DNA of 64,000 bases from Dermatophilaceae bacterium Soc4.6 (GCA_039889245.1 JAZGVH010000002.1:868001-932000), one strand, 5' to 3'; positions 46,779 through 57,422 are shown, numbered from the stretch's first letter. Made by a program: numbers and translations. Notes: a model not told the origin generated them from the sequence alone.

Positions 46779-49073
46779 GTGCTCAAGCTGATCGGCGTCC
46801 TCGCCCTGGTCGTCTCGGCGCAGTACGTCGTCATCGCCCTCGTCGTCGTGCCTCGTCTGGCCCAGCTCGCCCGGTCGACCGGACGTGCGGTGTCGCTCGC
46901 CCGGTGGGGCGCCGCGGCCTTCTTCATCGGGTGCGCGCTGACGCACGTCGGCATCGCCCTCACCAGCTTCCTGCCCGGCAGCGTGCTGGGCATGTCCCAC
47001 ATGTCGGGCACCGAGGACACGTCGGTCCAGCTGATCGGCATGGTCGTTCCCCACATCGCCCAGATCGTGGGGGGGATGCTGTTCATCGGCATCTTCCGCA
47101 GCCACCTCGAGGTCAGCATCCTGTCGAGGTCGTCGGCGCAGGACCAGCGGGCGTTGGACCGTCAGTGGCGCTCCGCCTTCAACGAGGCACCGCTGGGGAT
47201 CGCCCTGCTGCCGATGCCCGACTCGCCACACGGTGGCGACGCCTACGTCAACCCCGCCTACGTCACGATGTTCGGGCCCGGGGACAGCGACGGCGGTCTG
47301 GCGTACCCCCTCGCGGCCGCCCACCCCGACGAGCAGGCCGAGGCCGAGCGCGCGATGTCGCGCATCGCCGACGGCGAGTCGGTCGAGCAGCAGCTGCACG
47401 TGGTGGGCGCCGACGGTCAGACGCGCCTGATCCGGGCCACGCTCAACCCCGTCGCCGCCGACGGCAGCGACGGGCGCCGCATGACCGGGATCTTCGAGGA
47501 CATCACCGAGGTCGCCGCCGCCGAGGCCGCCCTCCGCACGCGTGGCGAGCTGTTCCGTCGGCTGGCCGAGGGGCTGGCCGTCGGGGTCAGCCTGTGCGAC
47601 ATCGAGCCGCCCGAGCTGATCTACACCAACTCCGAGTACCTCGAGATCGTGGGCCTGTCCGCGGAGGCAAGCCTGCACGGGGCCATCGCGAACATGATGG
47701 AACGCATCCACCCGGACGACTTCCCCTCCTTCATCGGCGACTACTGGGCCGGCGTCCAGCGGGGCGAGCTGGCCAGAGCCGAGATCCGCCTCTCCCTGCC
47801 CGACGGGCGCGTCAGGTGGCTGCGGATCGTCAGCAACCCGATCTCGGCCAACCAGGCGGCGACCACCGTCGAGGACATCACCGCGAGCAAGACCGCCGAC
47901 GCGGCCGTCCGCTCGGCCAAGGCCGAGGCGGAGAAGGCCAACCTGGCCAAGAGCGAGTTCCTCTCCCGGATGAGCCACGAGCTGCGCACCCCCCTCAACG
48001 CCGTCCTCGGCTTCGGCCAGCTGCTCGAGCTCGGCACCCTGACGCCCAAGCAGAGCGTGGCCGTGACCCACATCCTCGGCGGTGGACGGCACCTGCTCGG
48101 GATGATCGACGACATCCTCGACATCTCGCGCATCGAGACCGACCAGCTCGAGATGTCGCTCGAGCCCGTGCGGGCGGACGAGGTCATCGCCGAGGCGGCC
48201 GCCCTCGTGCGGCCCATGGCCACCGACCACCACGTCACCATCGACGTCACGGCACCGGACGGCGGCACGGCCGACGTCGTGCGCGCCGACCGGCGACGGC
48301 TGCGCCAGGTCCTGATCAACCTGCTGTCGAATGCCGTGAAGTACACCCACGACGGCGGGACAGCGCACATCACGTGCGCGATGTCGGGCGACGACCACCT
48401 GGCGATCACCGTCTCCGACAACGGGATCGGCATCCGCCAGGAGGACCTCGCCCGGCTCTTCACGCCGTTCGACCGACTGGGGCAGCAGCTCACCGAGATC
48501 GAGGGCACGGGCATCGGGCTGGCCCTGTCGCACCGGTTGGCGGCGATCATGGGCGGCCGGCTCGAGTGCTCGTCGACGCACGGGGTGGGCAGCGCCTTCA
48601 CCGTGGTCCTCCCGGTCTCGGTCGCCCCGCAGCCCGACGACGTCGACGTCGACCTGCCCCCGGCGGATGCCCCGGCGACGACCACCCTCACCCCGTCGAC
48701 CCTGCTCTACGTGGAGGACAACCCGCCCAACGTGCGGCTGATGCAGGCGCTCGTCGACCGCCGTCCGGGCTGGCAGATGGTCCACGCAGGGCACGGCAGC
48801 ACCGGCTGGGACCTGGCCGCCAGCCTCGTCCCGGCGCTGGTCCTGCTCGACCTCCACCTGCCCGACATGAACGGCCTCGAGCTCCTGCGGCGCCTGCGGG
48901 CCGACCCCCGCACCGCCCACCTTCGGGTCGCCGTGGTCAGCGCGGATGCCAACCGTCACCAGGTGCAGCGGCTGCTCGATGCCGGGGCCGACGCCTACCT
49001 CACGAAGCCGCTCGACGTCGCGCAGACGCTCGCGCTCCTCGACCAGGACATCACCGAGCGCGCGCCCGCCTGA
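46779..49073 (+). CDS. Hybrid sensor histidine kinase with 3-helix N-terminal domain carrying C-x-x-T-H
   Basis: 764 residues. Residues 1-110 form three hydrophobic helices; helix 2 has C52-x-x-T-H56 and helix 3 a Pro-His (P91 H92), with a Met/His-rich loop (GMSHMSG, 71-77) between them. Two PAS domains follow (about 125-255 and 260-375), then HisKA with phosphoacceptor H400 (MSHELRTPLNAV), an ATPase domain (INLLSNAVKYTHDG, VSDNGIGI, GTGIGLALSHRL) and a receiver with D691 (LLDLHLPDMNG). The N-terminal layout and the Cys/His pair recall the copper site of ethylene receptors; the Asp of their first helix is missing. No DNA-binding partner is adjacent, so output probably goes through free receivers. 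Confidence 0.88.
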   Translation: MLKLIGVLALVVSAQYVVIALVVVPRLAQLARSTGRAVSLARWGAAAFFIGCALTHVGIALTSFLPGSVLGMSHMSGTEDTSVQLIGMVVPHIAQIVGGMLFIGIFRSHLEVSILSRSSAQDQRALDRQWRSAFNEAPLGIALLPMPDSPHGGDAYVNPAYVTMFGPGDSDGGLAYPLAAAHPDEQAEAERAMSRIADGESVEQQLHVVGADGQTRLIRATLNPVAADGSDGRRMTGIFEDITEVAAAEAALRTRGELFRRLAEGLAVGVSLCDIEPPELIYTNSEYLEIVGLSAEASLHGAIANMMERIHPDDFPSFIGDYWAGVQRGELARAEIRLSLPDGRVRWLRIVSNPISANQAATTVEDITASKTADAAVRSAKAEAEKANLAKSEFLSRMSHELRTPLNAVLGFGQLLELGTLTPKQSVAVTHILGGGRHLLGMIDDILDISRIETDQLEMSLEPVRADEVIAEAAALVRPMATDHHVTIDVTAPDGGTADVVRADRRRLRQVLINLLSNAVKYTHDGGTAHITCAMSGDDHLAITVSDNGIGIRQEDLARLFTPFDRLGQQLTEIEGTGIGLALSHRLAAIMGGRLECSSTHGVGSAFTVVLPVSVAPQPDDVDVDLPPADAPATTTLTPSTLLYVEDNPPNVRLMQALVDRRPGWQMVHAGHGSTGWDLAASLVPALVLLDLHLPDMNGLELLRRLRADPRTAHLRVAVVSADANRHQVQRLLDAGADAYLTKPLDVAQTLALLDQDITERAPA

Positions 49074-49076
49074 CGG

Positions 49077-50129
49077 TCAGCGCTGGGTCGCGTCCGTCAC
49101 CTCGCCGACGAGCTCCTCGATGACGTCCTCGAGGAAGACCACCCCCGTGACCTGGCCCGAGTCGGACACGACACGGGCGAGGTGGGCGCCCGAGCGCTGC
49201 ATGGTCGCGAGCACGTCCTCCACCTCGTCTGCGGGGCGCACGGTCGCGAGCCGCCGGATCCGCTTCGCCGGCACCGGCTCGTCGTGCCGCTCGTCGTCGG
49301 CGTAGAGGATGTCCTTCAGGTGCAGGTAGCCGGTCACGTCGCCGCCCGCGTCGGTGACGGGATAGCGCGAGTAGCCGTGCCGGGCGACCAGCCGCTCGAT
49401 GTCGGAGGGCGTCGCGCCGGGTCCGACCGTGACGAGCCCGTCGACGGGCACCGCGACGTCGGACGCCTGCTTGTCGCTGAACTCCAGGGCCGAGCGGACG
49501 AGTCCTCGCCGCTCCTCCTCGAGCAGACCCTCGGCGTGACTCTCGGTGACGATGTGCGCGACCTCCTCGGCGGTGAACGCGCTGGTGATCTCGTCCTTCG
49601 GCTCGACCCCGAAGCGGCGCACGAGCCACTTGGCGATCGCCTCCATCACCCGCACGAAAGGGCGCAAGGTGCGCGAGACGTAGAGCAGCGGCGGCACCAG
49701 CATCAGCGCGGCCCGGTCGGGGCCGGCGATGGCGAGGTTCTTGGGGATCATCTCGCCGACGACGACGTGGAGGTAGACGACGACCAGCAGGGCCAGGACG
49801 AGCGCGATCGCGCTCGTCCACGCCTCGCTGACGCCGAGGTCGGCCAGGTGCCACGACTCGAAGAGGCTCTGGAGCACCTCGTGCAGGGCCGACTCGGCGA
49901 GGGCCCCCAGCCCGACCGAGCAGACGGTGATGCCCAGCTGGGCGGTCGCCAGCATCGACCCGAGCTGCTCGAGGGCCTGCAGGCACATCCGCGCGCTGGC
50001 GCTCCCCTGCTCGGCCAGGGGCTCGAGGGTCGAGCGCCGGGCGGCCATCGCGGCGAACTCGGCCCCGACGAAGAACGCGTTGCCGAAGAGCAGGAGCACC
50101 GAGACCCACAGGGCGGCGGCGTGGCTCAT
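49077..50129 (-). CDS. CorC/HlyC-type CNNM-CBS membrane protein (second of pair)
   Basis: 350 residues: a CNNM membrane domain of about four helices (LLLFGNAFFVGAEFAAMA; LATAQLGITVCSVGLGALAE; VVVGEMIPKNLAIAGP) and a CBS pair (about 205-345, ending VTGVVFLEDVIEELVGEV). Such proteins are implicated in Mg/Co efflux. It lacks the C-terminal CorC transporter-associated domain present in its neighbour. The ATG at 50129 overlaps the upstream stop by ATGA, so the pair probably forms one complex. Confidence 0.85.
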   Translation of the reverse strand: MSHAAALWVSVLLLFGNAFFVGAEFAAMAARRSTLEPLAEQGSASARMCLQALEQLGSMLATAQLGITVCSVGLGALAESALHEVLQSLFESWHLADLGVSEAWTSAIALVLALLVVVYLHVVVGEMIPKNLAIAGPDRAALMLVPPLLYVSRTLRPFVRVMEAIAKWLVRRFGVEPKDEITSAFTAEEVAHIVTESHAEGLLEEERRGLVRSALEFSDKQASDVAVPVDGLVTVGPGATPSDIERLVARHGYSRYPVTDAGGDVTGYLHLKDILYADDERHDEPVPAKRIRRLATVRPADEVEDVLATMQRSGAHLARVVSDSGQVTGVVFLEDVIEELVGEVTDATQR

Positions 50130-51526
50130 CGCCCGCCACCCCCGCTCGGGCTCTGGGGGGCGCTGACCGCGCCCGGGCCGACCTCCTGGGCGCCACCGGC
50201 CGCCCCCGGCCAGTCGACGAGCGCGGACTCGGGCCGGGGGGTCAGCCGCAGGCGGTCGACCCGACGGCCCTCCATCCGGGCGACCCGCACGGTCCAGCCG
50301 GGCACCTCGACCTCGTCGTCGACCCGCGGCAGCCGGCCGAGGCCGGCCATGACGAAACCGCCGAGGGTCTCGTAGGCCGCGCCGTCGGGCACCACCGCCC
50401 CGGTCGCCTCGCGCACCTCGTCGGGTCGCCACAGACCGGGCACCGCCCAGGCGCCGTCACCGAGTGGCTGCGCGTCGCCACCGGAGCGGTCGTGCTCGTC
50501 GCTGACCTCGCCGACGATCTCCTCGACGACATCCTCGAGGGTGACCACGCCAGCCGTCCCGCCGTACTCGTCGACGACGACCGCCATCTGCAGGCCCGCC
50601 GCCCGCAGCTGCAGCAGCAGCGGGTCGAGGCGGATCGTCTCGGGCACGAGCACCTGCGCCACCATCAGGGCGCTGACCGGCACATCGGCCCGGCGCTCCT
50701 GCGGCACGGCGATGGCCTTCTTGACGTGCACGATGCCGTCGATGTCGTCCCAGCCGCCGTCACCGGTGACCGGGAAGCGCGAGAAGCCGGTCTGCCGGGC
50801 CAGGCGCAGCACGTCCTCGGCGCTCGCGGTGCGCTCGACCGACACGGCGCGCACCCGCGGGGTCATCACGTCGGAGGCGGTGCGGTCGCCGAAGTCGAGG
50901 CTGCGGGTCAGCATCCGCGCGGTGGTCTCCTCGAGGGTGCCCTGCAGCGCCGAGCGTCGCACCAGGCTGGCCAGCTCCTGCGGGGTGCGGGCCCCCGAGA
51001 GCTCTTCCTGCGGCGTGATGCCCAGGGCCCGCAGGAAGCGGTTGGCCGAGCCGTTGAGCACCACCACGAGAGGGTGCACGACCACGGCGAAGGCGCGCAC
51101 CGGGAAGGCGACGACCTTGGCGGTGGGCAGGGGCGCCGAGATGCCGAGGAACTGCGGGAGCAGCTCACCGAAGACCATGGAGAACACCGTGACCAGGACC
51201 AGGGCCAGCGTCGTCGCGACCGTGCCGGCCACCGAGGTCGAGAGCCCGAGCGAGGTCAGGGGACCGAGCAGGAGCGCCCCGACCGACGGCTCGGCGAGGT
51301 AGCCGACGATCAGCGTGGTCAGGGTGATGCCGACCTGCGCCGCCGACAGCTGGGTCGACAGCTCCCTGATCGAGCCGAGCACCAGCCGGGCCCGTCCGTC
51401 GCCCTCGTCGACCGCCTGCTGGACCGTCGGGCGGTCGAGGGCGACCAGGGCGAACTCGGCGGCCACGAACAGGGAGGTGCCCGCGGTGAGCGCGATCGCG
51501 GCGAGCACGAGCAACCACTCGGTCAT
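50126..51526 (-). CDS. CorC/HlyC-type CNNM-CBS membrane protein with C-terminal CorC domain
   Basis: 466 residues: CNNM domain (SLFVAAEFALVALDR; LSAAQVGITLTTLIVGYLAE; FSMVFGELLPQFLG), CBS pair with ALMVAQVLVPETIRLDPLL and DEYGGTAGVVTLEDVVEEIVGE, then the CorC_HlyC module (DGAWAVPGLWRPDEV to about 440). First of a two-gene unit. The FGELLPQ motif replaces the usual GE(x)xPK, so the conserved Lys is Gln here. Confidence 0.85.
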   Translation of the reverse strand: MTEWLLVLAAIALTAGTSLFVAAEFALVALDRPTVQQAVDEGDGRARLVLGSIRELSTQLSAAQVGITLTTLIVGYLAEPSVGALLLGPLTSLGLSTSVAGTVATTLALVLVTVFSMVFGELLPQFLGISAPLPTAKVVAFPVRAFAVVVHPLVVVLNGSANRFLRALGITPQEELSGARTPQELASLVRRSALQGTLEETTARMLTRSLDFGDRTASDVMTPRVRAVSVERTASAEDVLRLARQTGFSRFPVTGDGGWDDIDGIVHVKKAIAVPQERRADVPVSALMVAQVLVPETIRLDPLLLQLRAAGLQMAVVVDEYGGTAGVVTLEDVVEEIVGEVSDEHDRSGGDAQPLGDGAWAVPGLWRPDEVREATGAVVPDGAAYETLGGFVMAGLGRLPRVDDEVEVPGWTVRVARMEGRRVDRLRLTPRPESALVDWPGAAGGAQEVGPGAVSAPQSPSGGGGR

Positions 51527-51629
51527 AGTGACCCCATCCTAGGGGCTGCCCTGTCTCGACCCCGAGTCGTCCCTGATCTCCCCCTCGCGGGGGATCTTCA
51601 CGTCACCTGTGCGTGGTGGGATGTGGGCC

Positions 51630-52622
51630 ATGACGCAGCCAACCGCGCAACAGCGCACCCCACCCCGACCGGGCGGCCCACAAGGGGCCCGGATCGAGGT
51701 CCACGGCCTCAGCAAGCGCTTCGGGTCCTTCCTCGCCGTCGACGACCTGACCTTCAGCGTCGAGCCGGGACGCATCACCGGCTTCCTCGGTCCCAACGGC
51801 GCCGGCAAGACCACGACCCTGCGCATGCTGCTCGGCCTGGTCTCCCCCACCAGCGGCACCGCCACGATCGACTCCCACCGCTACCACGACATCCGGCACC
51901 CGCTGACCGAGGTCGGCTCGGCCCTCGAGGCCACGAGCTTCCACCCCGGCCGCAGCGGCCGCGACCACCTGCGAGTCATGGCCGCGGCCGACGGCATCCC
52001 CGACCGTCGGGTCGACGAGCTGCTCGAGCTCGTGGGCATCCCTGCTGCCGCCCGCAAGCGGGCCGGGGGCTACTCGATGGGCATGCGCCAGCGGCTCGGA
52101 CTGGCCGCCGCCCTGCTCGGCGACCCGCGTGTCCTGATCCTCGACGAGCCCGCCAACGGGCTCGACCCCGAGGGCATCCGGTGGCTGCGCGGCTTCCTGC
52201 GCCACCTCTCGGCGGGGGGCAAGACGATCCTCGTCTCCAGCCACCTGCTGCAGGAGGTCGAGCAGACCGTCGACGACGTCGTCATCATCGCCAACGGCCG
52301 GCTGGTGCGTCAGGGTCCGCTCGAGACCCTGCAGGCCGAGGCCACCACGGTGGTGCGCACGACGGACCTCCCGCGGCTCGGTGAGGCCCTGGCCATCCGA
52401 GGCGTCGCGAGCCAGCTCGCCGACGGCGGCCTCCTCGTCTCGAGCGCCGACCTCACCCTCATCGGTGACACCGCCTTCGCGGCTGGGCTCGCCGTTCACG
52501 AGCTGCGAGCCAGTACGGGAAGCCTCGAGGCCCTCTACTTCCAGCTCACCGAAGGCACCAACCGCAACCAGGGGAACGCGGCCGCCGGGTCGACCCCCAC
52601 CCTGACCAAGGAGATGTCGTGA
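51630..52622 (+). CDS. ABC transporter ATP-binding protein
   Basis: 330 residues. Walker A GPNGAGKTTTLRML, Q-loop, signature YSMGMRQRLGLA and Walker B LILDEPANGLDPEG identify an ABC ATPase of the drug/antibiotic export (DrrA-like) class, with the typical C-terminal extra domain. The ATG at 51630 (MTQPTAQQ) is preferred to GTG 51609. It couples to the downstream permease by a stop/start overlap. Confidence 0.9.
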   Translation: MTQPTAQQRTPPRPGGPQGARIEVHGLSKRFGSFLAVDDLTFSVEPGRITGFLGPNGAGKTTTLRMLLGLVSPTSGTATIDSHRYHDIRHPLTEVGSALEATSFHPGRSGRDHLRVMAAADGIPDRRVDELLELVGIPAAARKRAGGYSMGMRQRLGLAAALLGDPRVLILDEPANGLDPEGIRWLRGFLRHLSAGGKTILVSSHLLQEVEQTVDDVVIIANGRLVRQGPLETLQAEATTVVRTTDLPRLGEALAIRGVASQLADGGLLVSSADLTLIGDTAFAAGLAVHELRASTGSLEALYFQLTEGTNRNQGNAAAGSTPTLTKEMS

Positions 52623-53440
52623 TGGTGGGCGCCGTGCGGTCCGAGCTGCGCAAGATCTTCACCACCCGTCTGTGGTGGGGGATGCTGATCGGGGTCGTCA
52701 TCGTGGGGGCGGGGCTCTCGGCGGCCTTCGCGGGGCTGGTCAGCAACGACCCCGGCGCCGCGTCCGACCAGGGCGGGTTCGGCGCGAACACGGCGGCGAC
52801 GATGCAGGCCGTCCTGTCGGCGGGCTTCATCGTCTTCAGCCTGACGGCCCTCTTCCCGCTGGCCCTCGGCATCATCCTGATCACCCAGGAGTTCCGTCAC
52901 AAGACGTTCACCGCGACCGTGCTGACCACCCCACGTCGCAGCGTGGTGGTCGTCTCGAAGATCCTCGCCATCGTCGTGATCGCCGCCGTCTACGCCGTCG
53001 TCTACGACATCGCCAGCGTCGCCGGTGGGGCGGGGGTGCTCAAGGCCCGAGGCCTGAACACGTTCGTCACGGACCCCGAGGTCGTCAAGACCCTCCTGCT
53101 GATGGTGATGGCCTTCGTCGTCTGGGCGCTGCTCGGCTTCGGGTTCGGCATCCTCGTGCGCAACCAGATCGCCGCCGTGCTCGCTGGTGTCGGCGTCACG
53201 CTCATCCTGCAGCTGGCCCTCAACATCGTCTTCTCGATCAAGGGGTGGGAGACCGCGCTCAAGTTCGTGCCGGGCAACCTCACCGGGTCGATGCTGATCA
53301 CGAGCGACTCCGGCGGGCTGAACGGGCCGGCCGGCCCTGCCCCGTTCTCGTGGTGGGCCTCGGCCCTCATCCTCGTCGGCTACGCCGCGGTGATGACCGT
53401 CGTGGGGTCGGTCATCACCGCCCGCCGCGACATCACCTGA
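52622..53440 (+). CDS. ABC-2-type transporter permease
   Basis: 272 residues with six hydrophobic segments and the opening [17 protein letters not shown] typical of ABC-2 permeases; [22 protein letters not shown] is a conserved cytoplasmic loop. The ATG at 52622 has AAGGAG eight bases ahead and overlaps the ATPase stop (TGATG). Together they form an exporter of unknown substrate. Confidence 0.88.
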   Translation: MVGAVRSELRKIFTTRLWWGMLIGVVIVGAGLSAAFAGLVSNDPGAASDQGGFGANTAATMQAVLSAGFIVFSLTALFPLALGIILITQEFRHKTFTATVLTTPRRSVVVVSKILAIVVIAAVYAVVYDIASVAGGAGVLKARGLNTFVTDPEVVKTLLLMVMAFVVWALLGFGFGILVRNQIAAVLAGVGVTLILQLALNIVFSIKGWETALKFVPGNLTGSMLITSDSGGLNGPAGPAPFSWWASALILVGYAAVMTVVGSVITARRDIT

Positions 53441-53456
53441 CCACGAGCGAATGGCG

Positions 53457-53501
53457 CCTTCGAGCCGTCCGGCGGCCCCGACCGGACGGACGGCTCGAAG
53501 G
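53457..53501 (+). terminator. Terminator after the ABC permease
   Basis: A perfect 15-bp stem (CCTTCGAGCCGTCCG against 53487-53501) with a 15-base loop, 17 bases after the stop codon. Confidence 0.8.
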
Positions 53502-53548
53502 TGCGTCACCCCACACCGGGGGTGGTCTCGCGGGCAGGGACTGAGGTC

Positions 53549-53554
53549 TAGGCT
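53549..53554 (+). promoter_or_regulatory. -10 box of kgd
   Basis: TAGGCT 88 bases before the kgd GTG; the leader would be about 80 bases. No confident -35. Confidence 0.4.
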
Positions 53555-53642
53555 GACCCGTGTCCGTGTTGCGTCCGGCACCGAACAGCCATCGTGGGAC
53601 GCGGCCGCTGTCGTCGACGCTCCTGAAAGAGGCGTATCCGCC

Positions 53643-56600
53643 GTGTCCGACCAGTCCCGCACCAGTGCCGACCTTGCGGACTTCGGTCCCAACGAGTGGC
53701 TCGCGGACGAGATGTACCAGCTCTACCTGACCGACCCGACCTCGGTCGACCCGGCCTGGAAGACCTACTTCGACGCGCACCCCGCGGGCGGTAACGGCTC
53801 CGCGGGCAACGGCTCGGCGACGAACCGCACCGCCGCGAAGGGCTCGCCCGCCGCGCCCACGACCACGGCACCCGCCGCCCCTGCGCAGCAGTCGGCTCCG
53901 GCGCCGGCCCCGCCCGTCGCGAAGCAGCAGAAGACCGAGGAGCCCGCGGCACCCCGCACCCCGCCCAAGCCGCGCGACATCCCCGCGGTCAGGAACACCG
54001 GGCCCGTCACCGACGCCGAGACGACCCCGCTGCGCGGGCCGGCTGCCCGCGTCGTGACCAACATGGAGTCGTCCCTCCACGTGCCGACCGCGACCAGTGT
54101 GCGCGCCGTCCCGGCCAAGCTGCTCATCGACAACCGCGTCGTCATCAACAACCACCTGGCCCGCTCACGTGGCGGCAAGGTGTCGTTCACCCACATCATC
54201 GGCTACGCCATCGTGCGAGCCGTGGCGAAGATGCCGGAGATGAACAACGGCTTCGGAATGCGTGACGGCAAGCCGGTGCTCGTCAAGCCAGCCCACGTCA
54301 ACCTGGGGCTGGCCATCGACGTCTCGAAGCCCGACGGCAGCCGCGCCCTGCTCGTGCCGAGCATCAAGTCGTGCGACGAGATGGACTTCGTGCACTTCTG
54401 GACGGCCTACGAGGACATCGTGTCCAAGGCCCGCCACAACAAGCTGACGGTGGAGGACTTCGCGGGCACCACGCTCTCGCTGACCAACCCGGGCACCATC
54501 GGCACCGTGCACTCGGTGCCCCGCCTCATGGACGGCCAGGGCACCATCGTCGGCGTCGGGTCGCTCGACTACCCCGCCGAGTGGCAGGGCGCCAGCACCG
54601 AGACGATCAACCGCAACGCCGTGAGCAAGATCCTCACCCTCACGAGCACCTACGACCACCGCATCATCCAGGGCGCGCAGAGCGGTGACTTCCTGCGGAT
54701 GCTCACCCAGCTGCTGCTCGGGGCCGAGGGCTTCTACGACGACATCTTCGAGTCGCTGCGCATCCCCTACGAGCCGGTGCGCTGGGTGCAGGACATCTCG
54801 ACCAGCCACGACGACGACATCAACAAGGTGGCGCGCGTCCAGGAGCTCATCCACGCCTACCGCGTGCGTGGCCACCTGATGGCCGACACCGACCCCCTGG
54901 AGTACCGCCAGCGCCGGCACGCCGACCTCGACGTCACCAACCACGGCCTGACCATGTGGGACCTCGAGCGGTCCTTCGCGACCGGCGGGTTCGGCGGCGA
55001 GCCGTTCCTCAAGCTGCGCCGCATCCTCGGCATCCTGCGCGACTCCTACTGCCGCACCGTGGGCATCGAGTACATGCACATCCAGGACCCCGAGCAGCGC
55101 CGTTGGATCCAGGACAAGGTCGAGGTGTCCTACGCCAAGACCTCCCGCGACGAGCAGATGCGCATCCTGCGGCGGCTCAACTCGGCCGAGGCCTTCGAGA
55201 CCTTCCTGCAGACCAAGTTCGTCGGGCAGAAGCGCTTCTCGCTCGAGGGCGGCGAGTCGGCCATCGCGCTGCTCGACCGCGTGCTGTGCCGGGCGGCGGC
55301 CGACGGCCTCGACGAGGTCTGCATCGGTATGCCGCACCGCGGGCGCCTCAACGTGCTCGCCAACATCGCCGGCAAGTCCTACGGCCAGATCTTCCGCGAG
55401 TTCGAGGACCAGCAGGACCGCAAGTCGGTGCAGGGCTCGGGCGACGTGAAGTACCACCTCGGCACCGAGGGCGAGTTCGTCTCGGAGGACGGCTCCTCGA
55501 CCCGGATCTACCTCGCGGCGAACCCCTCGCACCTCGAGACCGTCGACCCCGTGCTCGAAGGCATCGTCCGGGCCAAGCAGGACCGGCTCAACCTCGCCGG
55601 CGAGGCCTTCACCGTGCTGCCGGTGCTCATGCACGGTGACGCCGCGTTCGCGGGCCAGGGTGTCGTCGCCGAGACGCTCAACCTCTCCGAGCTGCGGGGC
55701 TACCGCACCGGCGGCACCATCCACATCATCGTCAACAACCAGGTCGGCTTCACCACCTCGCCGGCGTCGTCGCGCTCCTCGGAGTACTGCACCGACGTCG
55801 CGCGGATGATCCAGGCGCCGATCTTCCACGTGAACGGCGACGACCCCGAGGCCTGCGTGCGGGTCGCCGAGCTGGCCTACGAGTACCGCCAGGCGTTCAA
55901 CAAGGACGTCGTCATCGACATGGTCTGCTATCGCAGGCGGGGCCACAACGAGGGTGACGACCCCTCGATGACCCAGCCGCTGATGTACAACCTCATCGAG
56001 GCCAAGCGCTCGGTCCGCAAGCTCTACACCGAGGCGCTGATCGGTCGCGGCGACATCTCGGGTGACGACGTCGACGCGGCCCTGCGCGACTACCAGCAGC
56101 AGCTGGAGCGGGTGTTCGTCGAGACCAAGGAGGCCATCACCTCCACGTCGACGAGGGCCGGCGGCCCCGACGAGAGCGGTCTCGAGAAGCCCGTCGCCCA
56201 GACCGACGACGCCCTGCCGGTCTCGCCGACCGTCGCTGCGGTCTCGGCCGTCGAGCTCGGCCACATCGGCGAGGCGTTCGTCAACATCCCCGCGGGCTTC
56301 ACCGTGCACCCCAAGCTCCGACAGCTGCTCGACAAGCGGGCCGCGATGGTGCGCGACGGCGGCATCGACTGGGCCATGGGCGAGCTGCTGGCCTTCGGCT
56401 CCCTGCTCAAGGAGGGCACCCCGGTGCGGCTCGCGGGGCAGGACAGCCGCCGGGGCACCTTCGTGCAGCGCCATGCCGTGCTGATCGACAAGACCAACGC
56501 GCAGGAGTGGACCCCGCTGCTCTACCTCGGTGAGGGGCAGGCGCGGTTCTGGGTCTACGACTCGCTGCTCAGCGAGTACGCCGCCATGGGCTTCGAGTAC

Positions 56601-57398
56601 GGCTACTCGGTCGAGCGCCCCGACGCGCTCGTGCTCTGGGAGGCGCAGTTCGGCGACTTCGCGAACGGCGCCCAGATGATCATCGACGAGTACATCAGCT
56701 CGTCGGAGCAGAAGTGGGGCCAGCACTCCTCGGTGGTGCTGCTGCTCCCCCACGGCTACGAGGGGCAGGGGCCCGACCACTCGTCGGCCCGCATCGAGCG
56801 CTTTCTCGCGATGTGCGCCGAGGACAACATGACGGTCGCCTTCCCGACGACGCCGGCCTCCTACTTCCACCTCCTGCGCCGGCAGGCCTACGCCCGTCCG
56901 CGCCGGCCGCTGGTCGTGTTCACCCCGAAGTCGATGCTGCGCCTGAAGGCCGCCCAGAGCTCCGTGGCGGACTTCACCGAGGCGACCTTCCAGCCGGTGC
57001 TGGCCGACCGGCGAGAGCTCGACCCGACGAAGGTGACCCGCGTCGTCCTGGCCACCGGCAAGGTCGTCTGGGACCTCGAGGCCGAGCGGATCAAGCGTGA
57101 GGACGACACCACCGCCATTTTGCACGTCGAGCAGCTGCACCCCGTGCCCGGAGCAGAGGTGGCGGCCCAGCTCGGCCGCTACCCCGACGCCGAGGTCGTG
57201 TGGGTGCAGGAGGAGCCGAAGAACCAGGGGGCATGGCCCTTCATGGCCCTCAACCTGCCGGAGGCGCTCGCCGAGCTCGGGGAGCACCGGCCGTTGCGGG
57301 TGGTCGCGCGCAAGGCCTCGGCCTCGCCCGCGACCGGGAGCCACCACCAGCACGACGTCGAACAGAAGGCTCTGGTGGCCACGGCGTTCGACCGCTGA
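53643..57398 (+). CDS. kgd: Multifunctional 2-oxoglutarate dehydrogenase/decarboxylase E1 (Kgd type)
   Basis: Fused E2o-E1o enzyme of the TCA cycle, 1,251 residues (M. tuberculosis Kgd 1,231). Order: an N-terminal E1 helix ([16 protein letters not shown]), an Ala/Pro-rich linker, an E2-type acyltransferase domain with the active-site [13 protein letters not shown] (about residue 340), then the ThDP-binding E1 core with [37 protein letters not shown] and the transketolase C-terminal part. There is no lipoyl domain, as in other Actinobacteria, so it works with E2p and E3 of pyruvate dehydrogenase. The start is GTG 53643 ([17 protein letters not shown]). In relatives it is inhibited by the FHA protein GarA/OdhI. 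Confidence 0.97.
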   Translation: MSDQSRTSADLADFGPNEWLADEMYQLYLTDPTSVDPAWKTYFDAHPAGGNGSAGNGSATNRTAAKGSPAAPTTTAPAAPAQQSAPAPAPPVAKQQKTEEPAAPRTPPKPRDIPAVRNTGPVTDAETTPLRGPAARVVTNMESSLHVPTATSVRAVPAKLLIDNRVVINNHLARSRGGKVSFTHIIGYAIVRAVAKMPEMNNGFGMRDGKPVLVKPAHVNLGLAIDVSKPDGSRALLVPSIKSCDEMDFVHFWTAYEDIVSKARHNKLTVEDFAGTTLSLTNPGTIGTVHSVPRLMDGQGTIVGVGSLDYPAEWQGASTETINRNAVSKILTLTSTYDHRIIQGAQSGDFLRMLTQLLLGAEGFYDDIFESLRIPYEPVRWVQDISTSHDDDINKVARVQELIHAYRVRGHLMADTDPLEYRQRRHADLDVTNHGLTMWDLERSFATGGFGGEPFLKLRRILGILRDSYCRTVGIEYMHIQDPEQRRWIQDKVEVSYAKTSRDEQMRILRRLNSAEAFETFLQTKFVGQKRFSLEGGESAIALLDRVLCRAAADGLDEVCIGMPHRGRLNVLANIAGKSYGQIFREFEDQQDRKSVQGSGDVKYHLGTEGEFVSEDGSSTRIYLAANPSHLETVDPVLEGIVRAKQDRLNLAGEAFTVLPVLMHGDAAFAGQGVVAETLNLSELRGYRTGGTIHIIVNNQVGFTTSPASSRSSEYCTDVARMIQAPIFHVNGDDPEACVRVAELAYEYRQAFNKDVVIDMVCYRRRGHNEGDDPSMTQPLMYNLIEAKRSVRKLYTEALIGRGDISGDDVDAALRDYQQQLERVFVETKEAITSTSTRAGGPDESGLEKPVAQTDDALPVSPTVAAVSAVELGHIGEAFVNIPAGFTVHPKLRQLLDKRAAMVRDGGIDWAMGELLAFGSLLKEGTPVRLAGQDSRRGTFVQRHAVLIDKTNAQEWTPLLYLGEGQARFWVYDSLLSEYAAMGFEYGYSVERPDALVLWEAQFGDFANGAQMIIDEYISSSEQKWGQHSSVVLLLPHGYEGQGPDHSSARIERFLAMCAEDNMTVAFPTTPASYFHLLRRQAYARPRRPLVVFTPKSMLRLKAAQSSVADFTEATFQPVLADRRELDPTKVTRVVLATGKVVWDLEAERIKREDDTTAILHVEQLHPVPGAEVAAQLGRYPDAEVVWVQEEPKNQGAWPFMALNLPEALAELGEHRPLRVVARKASASPATGSHHQHDVEQKALVATAFDR

Positions 57399-57409
57399 CC
57401 GGCACGCGA

Positions 57410-57415
57410 TAACCT
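57410..57415 (+). promoter_or_regulatory. -10 box of a leaderless promoter (DUF6104 gene)
   Basis: TAACCT, seven bases, GTG 57423. Confidence 0.5.
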
Positions 57416-57422
57416 CGCTCTC

